A stretch of DNA of 64,000 bases from Zygnema cylindricum (Eukaryota; Streptophyta; Zygnematophyceae; Zygnematales; Zygnemataceae): positions 29,638-93,637 of the forward strand of contig JBBHKE010003095.1 of NCBI GenBank assembly GCA_037447655.1. Direction: 5' to 3'. This document shows positions 56,938 to 64,000 of this stretch, one piece after another; the first letter of the stretch is position 1, and the number at the start of each line of letters is the position of its first letter. The position numbers and the translations under genes are program-made. The notes beneath the pieces are model-generated. The model had not been told where the DNA came from, did not search any database, and worked only from the letters and a program-made list of their open reading frames with translations.

Positions 56938-58884
56938 CACCGTGGTGGTGTATATCGGATACCCTGACCTAACCCATCTGGTATTTTGGATATATATAAT
57001 AGACTACAATCGTCGGGGAGACAGTACGATATAAGATAGCACCTGAAAGCGATTTCCTCCAAATTTACTGACATCTTTGCAAATTGGCATTCATTGACAT
57101 ATGACAAGTCAAACCGACAACGGATACACTGCCGAGTTTACGGGTTTTATTCATTGGCGACATGTACGATGTTATATGACTCTACGCGGGTACCCATACG
57201 CTTGTAGACTTTGACGTTTCAATGATTCCAAAAATCAAAAGCATATAGCGGTATTTATTGGCATCATAACGTAGCGGCAGGAAATAATGGCATGCGTAAT
57301 GTGAGTTTTTTGACACTCTAAATCTTGATCCCCATGTAGTACTACAAAAGTACAAATCTAGAATGGCACGTCAATGTTTTAGATCACAATCGCGAAATAC
57401 CTGCATAAAATGAACCGAGTTTTTCGGAGTTTCCTTTAATCTGTACGTATCGGAATGATTTCCCGATGGGGCATCGGATCACCGTCGGCACAGTAGAATC
57501 AGATCGCCATATCGTATCACATTGATCAATATCACTACGCCACATCGGCATATTCGCAAAGCATCGAGATAGGAAAACAATCGCATTGGGACGTCGCATC
57601 GGGTACCCGATCAAATATTGTACCAATGCGGCGCGATACGTATCTCTGCTTCGAGTCTTGGACATTACAATGTACCTTTTATCGCGCTGCTGGGCTTTAT
57701 GAATCTGGCATCATAATTAAAAATCAGTACATTGTTCTCTTCATTGAACGGATTATTCAACACTATTTCAGGTATCTAATGGTTAATATCCAAATACTTA
57801 ATGCGTGTATTATTTAAGTAAATAAATATAATAATTATTAATTAGTTAATTATTAACATATTTGTGTGTATGCATGTATGTCTATAGTTTTTTTCTTGCT
57901 CTTGTTGTCTGCATTTGTTCCCGTGCTTCATGCAACTTTACTAGTATGTATTAATTAATAATGGACGGCTAAGATGCACAATTTCAAAACCTCTATGGAT
58001 TTTAGATCTGGCAGTTCAATGGCCAAGCTTGCCACGAGCCTGCACTCACCACAAGTTATAACCAGCTCCGTTTTCTACGGAGCACGTCTAAATACGGTAC
58101 TGTACTCTTTTTACTTTCTTATTGCTGACGTTCCGGATCGGCGCTGTCAATTACGGTGATAAGTAAATTCAAAATTTGTCTGTCTACTGGTCACTTTTCT
58201 ACCAGATGCCGTCACCGCAAATGTTAGGTACCGCCGTATGACCGTTCGATCCTGAATTACACTAATTTGGTATGTCAAACATTTAATACGTGATAAATAG
58301 ATACTCCTTTGCAGATACTGTGAAAGTGCACATCTTTCGTGCTGCCACTCATTCTTCACTCTACAAGCTCACTGTCGCTCTCTCTACCAAGTAAGCTTGA
58401 AAGGTTAAGGTCGAAATGTATGATGACAATCCATGTTACAAGACTTTTGATTCTTCTGTGTTGATGTTCTTGTAGGATCAGAAAGGATTTTCATCACTGT
58501 TTTTTTTTTTTTTTTTTATCATTCTGAACTATCAGAATGAGCTTGGTCAAATTTCTTCACATTTAATTGAAAAAGGAAAATGACAGATGAAGAAATTAGC
58601 CTCATTTTAGTTTTAAAATAAAGTCAGCTCATAGTCATTTTGTTCACTAGCGCAAGCTACATTGTTTTCTGTTCATTGGCATTCTTGATTCTTGTAATCA
58701 TTTGGATCTTTTTGAGCTTCTATGTGAGGTACTGTATCACATTTGCGCAGTGAGTGCTTCTTCTCATCACCTCCTTGTCAACCACTGATCCGACAGCTAG
58801 AACATTCTGTAACTGGCTTCTTTGGCTGTATTTTTTTTTATATACTGCAGATTTTGCTTCACCTTTGTGCTTATCAAAAGCCAG
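56938..58884. other. Intergenic, then likely 5' leader of the plastid-protein gene
   Basis: No gene was recognised in 56938-58700. A T-run lies at 58500-58517. A splice acceptor (TATATACTGCAG) ends at about 58849, so the last 35 bases before the start codon are probably 5' UTR behind a leader intron. Confidence 0.4.
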
Positions 58885-58885
58885 T

Positions 58886-60511
58886 ATGGAAGCAGTTTGC
58901 GCCAATGCTCTTCTGCAAACCTGCACATCTGCAGCAGTTAGCAACCTTGACTCATCTTCATTGACAGTAAATCAAAGGTGAGTTTTGATCTGAGCTACTA
59001 ATGAATATGATGATTTCCATTATATGCGAAACATGAGTATGCAAGGCATGAGATAAATGTCGTTGGTTTATGTTATTCAATGAAGTGAATTTTCTCGTTA
59101 TTAATGATTGAATAATGCCTTTTTTTTTGTCGAAACTTGGACATTCAGTTCCGACTTCTCTTGCTTACTAATGAATGTTGATCCTGTGGATGTATCTCTT
59201 CGATTTCTTTTGTTAAGTTGTGGGATAAGTTCTAAGTGCATGCGGAATGTTTGAATGTGAAAATACATGCGGATTTCCGGTGGTAGTTAAGAATTTGGTT
59301 TGGGTGGTTTTCTACCTGACTGATTTTGAAGTTCAACTGCACTGCTTTGGACAACAGCACAAAAGAAGTTATTTTATTTTCGTACGAGCTGTTTGTCTTC
59401 TCAGCTTTGAGTTGGAAAATATAAACGTGTGCTGGAAATGGCTGGAGTTTCATGTCATGGTTTCTGATTTGGTGCATGTATATTCTTTTCAAGATTGAAT
59501 TCCTGACCTGAGTTAGGTGTTGCAACTTTTTCATTTTTCACTTGAATAGGCACATGCGTTTTAATAAGACTCCTGTTTTACACTCTTGGATTTTCTTTTT
59601 AGGCTCTGGTTTTTTGCTGGCGTTTTGACATTTTTATTACTTATTGATCAGGCGTTTTTGATAGTGGAATTAATATCGTGAATTCTTTATTACTTAGTTT
59701 TATCTGGAAGCCTCTTATTTCTCACAGCTTACGTTTTGGCCAAAACTAAAATCTCTAGACTAGCAATGGTCTTTTTGCTGATGTAGGTTCTCTGAAATTC
59801 TATGCGTCCATTTTTCACTTATTTCTTTCAGCATTTTTCAGTATCTTTTTGATATTTTTCATTTTTGTTTCCGTTGCCTACATTTAAACCTCTAAACTAA
59901 GTTATACATCTTCCATAATTAGTGTAGAATAATTATGTTAGATTACCAAATAGGATGGTCCACACCGTTTCATGTCTGCATCGGGTTCATAACGTTTGTT
60001 CTCTCGTCTACACTAGGTTTTGTATATGCTTCAAAAAACTGATTACTAATTCGTTCAGCCTGTAGTAACTATTCTGAGAGTACACTGCCTTTAAATGCAT
60101 TTTTACGCGCTAGATTTTTTTTTCAAAGGTTAATTTTTGCTTTTTAGACTCCGTTTGCATTCTCACACATTTTGGATTAAATATTTTGACATCCGTATGT
60201 TCTCAGATTTTGATGCTAACATGGTTTCGAGAATACGAGAACTGAATAGATATTTTTGGTGAGAATATTAACTATGATGCTGTTCACTTTGGATGACTTA
60301 GTATTTTGGCTGGAAGGAGAGTTCTCAGTATTTTGGGGAACTATTGTTGTGGGTGGTCTATGCAGAAGCCTAACTCAATTTGCTGGTCTGAGGCGGGTCA
60401 ACGTTTCTTCATCTGCCCGAAACGTTTCCATTGGAGTGGGATCAAAAACCTCCAAAGTTTCCCCAGTTGTTACTGCTGCAACAAGAAATCTTGTTAATGG
60501 AACTGTCAGAG
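58886..60511 (+). CDS. N-terminus of a probable chloroplast-targeted protein, 3' part lost in the gap
   Basis: Two coding exons fit together: 58886-58977 and 60366-60511, with GT-AG borders and matching phase (the split Arg codon AG|A). They give about 79 residues: MEAVCANALLQTCTSAAVS, then SLTQFAGLRRVNVSSSARNV and VVTAATRNLVNGTVRG. The segment is rich in Ser, Thr, Ala and Val, with Arg but almost no acidic residues, and contains an FAGLR motif typical of plastid transit peptides. A further donor (GTGAGG) follows at 60512, so the mature protein is encoded beyond the microsatellite and the N-run. The sequence past the gap contains transposons and repeats only. I cannot identify the mature protein. 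Confidence 0.6.
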
Positions 60512-60543
60512 GTGAGGTATTCACCTTATTGAATCACGTTTGA

Positions 60544-60616
<73 letters not shown>

Positions 60617-60626
60617 NNNNNNNNNN
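60544..60626. other. CT microsatellite running into an assembly gap
   Basis: A (CT)n run of about 70 bases ends in ten Ns (60617-60626). Ten Ns is a typical placeholder, so the true gap length is unknown and the two sides may not be adjacent. Confidence 0.9.
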
Positions 60627-60680
60627 CGCTTAGCAATAATCGCAGTTCCAAAAAAAACGGAGAATTTTGTAGAAAAGAGG

Positions 60681-60897
60681 CACCGCGAATCGTTATTAGC
60701 GTCAAGGTTTTTTTCGCCACTTAAAACATCTTTTCTCCGTACACACTTGTTGGGTTTTCAATTTGAGACCGCCAATCAGAAGCTGAGAATATTGCCTTTC
60801 AATCGCAACCGTCAAATCCACAACCTGACAAGTGTGTACGGAGAAAAGATGTTTTAAGAGGCAAAAAAAACCTTGACGCTAATAACGATTCGCGTTG
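60681..60897. mobile_element. TA-type MITE, family A (copy 6)
   Basis: The ends CACCGCGAATCGTTATTAGCGTCAA and TTGACGCTAATAACGATTCGCG are inverted repeats; the flanking TA is not preserved on the left. The core GCCACTTAAAACATCTTTTCTCCGTACACACTT pairs with its inverted copy at 60825-60857. Confidence 0.78.
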
Positions 60898-61345
60898 TGT
60901 ACTGTACTGTAGTTCCTACAGGCTGCTGTCCAGCGACCTTCGTATCTCAAAAATAAAGTACAGACTCGTTCAAAATAATCGGTTCAATTCCACGTATCGA
61001 CCGTACATCCACTTGATTCCTGATCGAATCATAAACAATAAAATCTTTGTTTAGACACATGGCGGTGTACGTACGCGTATCAGGATGGTCGTACCGGCCG
61101 TGGGTACCCTGCCTATCGCTATTAGCGTTACATATTTACTGAGCGTTAAAACGAAATTACTACAATACGCTACACCGTGTATCGCTATTAGTGTTAGTAA
61201 TTTTTTCGCCACTTAAATCATCTTTTCTCTGTACACTTATCCATTTTTTACATGGAGACCGCCGATGGGAAGTTAGGAACCTAGGATTTCAATCGCAACC
61301 ATCACGCCCAGAATCCGACAAGCGTCTAGGGAGAAAAATGTTTTA

Positions 61346-62115
61346 GGGTGAAGTTCCGTCATACGTTTCTGTAATTGTACGGCAAACTCTACAGACCGGG
61401 TCGATTGAGTCGAAGTTCCATCACGTAGAGTCCGTAAGCCACGTGCTTTAAATTGACTGGCGCCACGCAAGTTACGATCCGATATTGAATATCTTTCACA
61501 TATTTAGCACCGACAAACTTAACTTCAAATCTTCACTTGCGTACCATGTACCTGCGCACGAAGTAATCATACGACAAAAGTTTTATACATTTTGCAGACG
61601 CCAATTTTTTTTGCTTTCAAACATAGCGTAAGTCTTTTGAGATAAATAGTGTGACGAACAAAAGTTACCGAAAATAGCGTGATGAAGGAATGTTACGAAA
61701 TATAGTTTTTATTTTCGGTTGTATTTTGGAAACCGCGTATCATGTGCAAATCTTAAGATTTTTCGTTGGTTTTTCATCATCACACGTAGCTTAATCGTCC
61801 AGCGTATCACTACTTTTTTTTTCTGTATCTGCCAACCCACCTCCTCGAAGTGGGTTGACAGCTACAACTTTTTTTTTCTGTATCTACCAACCCACCTCCT
61901 CGAGGTGGGTTGACAGCTACATAAAAAAAATGAAGCGAACTCCTCGCAGATGAACATCCGACGGCTAGTATTACCTCCAAGACCTACGAAAAGTATCGGC
62001 AAGATTCTCTGTAATGTAGTTTTTTGTATAAAAACAAAATAGGCGGTATGACTTAGTACGGAGGGTCGAGGATTGCTGTAAACTACGCCACTTTTCGCTT
62101 GATGGAACTTCACCC
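61346..62115. mobile_element. PIF/Harbinger-like MITE nested in family A copy 7
   Basis: The termini GGGTGAAGTTCCGTC and GATGGAACTTCACCC are inverted repeats (one mismatch), flanked by TTA on both sides (61343-61345, 62116-62118). A 3-bp TTA duplication and GG-starting ends fit PIF/Harbinger. Deleting it restores the family A sequence ATGTTTTAAG.GGC exactly. It is 770 bp long, without transposase. Confidence 0.85.
61833..61912. repeat. Tandem pair of hairpins
   Basis: CAACCCACCTC, CTCG, then AGTGGGTTG at 61833-61857, and the perfect version CAACCCACCTCCTCGAGGTGGGTTG at 61888-61912, lie in a 55-bp tandem duplication inside the Harbinger-like element. Confidence 0.8.
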
Positions 62116-62267
62116 TTAAGCGGCAAAAAAAAACATTAACCCTAATACCGATACACGGTGTACTGTATAGTTGTCTATAAAAAAAAAATCGCGATGAAAC
62201 CGATACCGATAATTATTGGTTTTGAAAGGGTGAAGGGTCCCGATATATCGCCCAGAGACCAGCAAAT

Positions 62268-62579
62268 CATAGTTCAAAAGTAGGTGAAAGTAGGCCCATA
62301 CAATATGCTTATAGTATGCAAAATATACAATATGACCTTAAGACCCATATTGTATTCGGAATTTCGGACCTATTCGGACCAGTTTAAATATTCAGACCAA
62401 AAAATGGACCAATTTAAACATTCAGACCAAAAAAATTTATTTCCACCGTCCGATTCGGACGATCGGACGGTCTCTGTTCAAAGTAGCGATCTAAGAAGAT
62501 AACATGAAAAGCCCATAACACAACTTACGACAAAGGCGCCGACCAAAGGCCTACCATAAAAACGCCTACTTTTGAACTA
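62268..62579. mobile_element. hAT-like MITE, family B (copy 4), short
   Basis: It begins CATAGTTCAAAAGTAGGTG and ends CGCCTACTTTTGAACTA. The flanks AGCAAAT and AGCAATA suggest a decayed duplication. At 312 bp it is the smallest family B copy, lacking most of the interior. Copy 1 of the long repeat has no insertion at this site. Confidence 0.78.
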
Positions 62580-63789
62580 AGCAATAAATTCCTAATCGGA
62601 GATATTTGGAAGAGAAAATAGTACGCTAAATAGTAGTACTTTATGCCACAGTGTATTACACTTCTCATTGTATATAGTGTGGCATGCCAAGTCTAACAAT
62701 CTGTTTAAAGACTATGTACAACGGAAGAACGGAAGTTAAGTACAACGACATAAACCGTACAACTATGCGGAATGTACCGTACAACTATGCGGAATGTACC
62801 GTACAATTATCGTCGATAGTTATCGAACCGGTGTTATCGCAAGAAAAAACCGATAAAACACCGATATTATCGGTTTTCCATCGAGATAACACCGGTACTG
62901 ATATGTCTTGCAAACATATCGATTATCGGTAGGCAAGAAAAAAGGGGCTTATATTGGTTATCAGCAGATGGCTACGGATACACAACACGAGAAATTAGAA
63001 TATACAATACTAAACGCAGAGACGTGACACATAGCCCAGTCCCTTAAAATAGTGTTGTTGACGCTCTTTCTACGATTCTTCGCAAAAAAAATCGCCACCG
63101 AATTAATGTTAATGACTCTTATAAAGATGGGCAATGCAATTCGGTACGGACGCAAAAGTATTCCCGAGTGGACACCACCAAAACTTGGTAGGTCTACTGA
63201 AATCGTACATTTCCCTACGGGTTTTTTTTGGCAATATCCACTCATTATGGGTGTGTGATCAAATTTCCTCTCCATCTATCTCAGTACCTAAGGCTACATT
63301 GTACCATAATGAATTCCCTAAAACATTGTAGAAATGCTATAGTTTGGTTTCTATCTATGTAAATCACTTCAAAAAATCCAAAAACAAGAACCTCCATTCA
63401 AAAAAACCTTCAAAATCCCCAAACCCATCATAACTCAAGAAAATTTCCAAAATCAAAAACCCCTGAAAAACAAATAAAAAAAAAACCCAAAAGGACCCAC
63501 CCCCCCCCCCTTCCCCTACAAACCCCAGAACCCTTGAAAAGTCTAAAATAAATACCTACATATCTTAAAACCTAGAAACAAAAAACCCCAATTGCCTAAA
63601 CCATAAAAAATCCAACAAAAAACCCTTGCAAACACCCAAAACAACCCTTAAAAAATCCTGAACAAAAAACCCCAAAAAGTCTCCAAACAAAAAGCCAATG
63701 TGTTACCTTTTCCCCAAAACCTCAAATTCAAAAACCCAACCCACCAAATCACCAAAACCCACCATCTCATAACCCCAAAAGCCGAGAAG

Positions 63790-63945
63790 TATGTACCGTG
63801 ACTACGACGCATCCCAGGCGGAAATATCGGTTGAGCGTGTTGAAGAGCGAGATGCTGCTGTAGAAACACCTCTGGACAATGTCGTGACATGTCTCCACAT
63901 TCTTCACCACATACCGCCTTGAGTCCGACCGACACCCTGCACCAA
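63790..63945. repeat. Highly conserved 156-bp core of the repeated block, copy 2
   Basis: It differs from 38688-38843 at four positions. One difference turns a CGA codon of the plus-strand frame into TGA, so that frame is not kept open in both copies. The minus-strand frame that ends at 63648 reads through the core. Confidence 0.7.
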
Positions 63946-64000
63946 AAAATGAACGACATATATATACATAATTTGTTTATTCTAATTTGTGTATTTTAAT

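Larger units (their letters stand above)
61173..62160. mobile_element. TA-flanked MITE, family A (copy 7), split by a Harbinger-like insertion
   Basis: The left end CACCGTGTATCGCTATTAG follows TA. The right end CCTAATACCGATACACGGTG precedes TA. The outer parts add to about 215 bp, the normal family length; the rest is the element at 61346-62115. Confidence 0.85.
60911..64000. repeat. Long repeated block, copy 2 (runs off the window)
   Basis: It is collinear with 36478-38880 but interrupted by a family A element (61173-62160, itself invaded) and a family B element (62268-62579). It lacks the roughly 0.7 kb found only in copy 1 (37345-38070). It continues to the window edge in the AT-rich stretch that precedes the polypyrimidine tract in copy 1. 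Confidence 0.8.

Noticed and set aside
60540-60857. Frames crossing the N-run
   Set aside because: They translate a CT microsatellite and unknown bases and then a family A element; there is no biological frame here.
3589-62160. Dispersed short inverted repeats considered as CRISPR or as RNA genes
   Set aside because: Spacing is irregular, copies are far apart, and ends are flanked by TA. This is a MITE pattern, and the surrounding genes are eukaryotic.

Overview
This is a window of nuclear DNA from a plant-type (streptophyte) eukaryote, most likely a charophyte green alga or another early-diverging streptophyte. The reasons are spliced genes with many small exons and canonical GT-AG introns, a GH16 xyloglucan endotransglucosylase, a MUR3-type GT47 xylosyl-galactosyltransferase, a plant-type coiled-coil protein and an apparent chloroplast transit peptide. 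The species cannot be named from the sequence. It is an assembled scaffold: a run of ten Ns at 60617-60626 sits in a CT microsatellite.

Genes. (1) 967-2439 (+) is the 3' part of an XTH gene; its 5' exons lie upstream of the window. (2) 6905-11942 (-) is a complete 8-exon GT47 gene (538 aa, all exon phases agree) of the MUR3 type. It is convergent with the XTH gene, so two xyloglucan-related genes are neighbours. (3) 18594-32159 (+) is a complete 18-exon gene (676 aa) for a plant-conserved coiled-coil protein of unknown function; at least four small transposons lie in its introns and the reading frame is intact. (4) 58886-60511 (+) holds the first two coding exons of a probable plastid-targeted protein, cut off by the assembly gap.

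The rest is a nested transposon landscape that can be resolved from terminal repeats and target duplications. Six groups are visible: TA-flanked miniature elements sharing the end CAC(C/T)G..AATCGCTATTAG; three hAT-like families with 8-bp duplications; a PIF/Harbinger-like element with TTA duplication; and a Ty1/copia element. The largest structure is 41031-52852. This is an old hAT element with a decayed transposase, matching 13-bp ends and an 8-bp target duplication (7/8 identical). It was later invaded by a TA-flanked element (41975-43096, itself invaded) and by a full-length but decayed copia element (43527-49741, 5-bp duplication GTATA). Short relatives of the same hAT family lie at 16118-16742 and 52918-53481.

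A block of about 2.4 kb at 36478-38880 is repeated at 60911-64000. The second copy has extra insertions. A 156-bp core has only four differences between the copies, although its flanks are far more diverged. A polypyrimidine tract of about 0.9 kb (38911-39838) follows the first copy. No RNA gene, CRISPR array or prokaryotic-type operon was seen.
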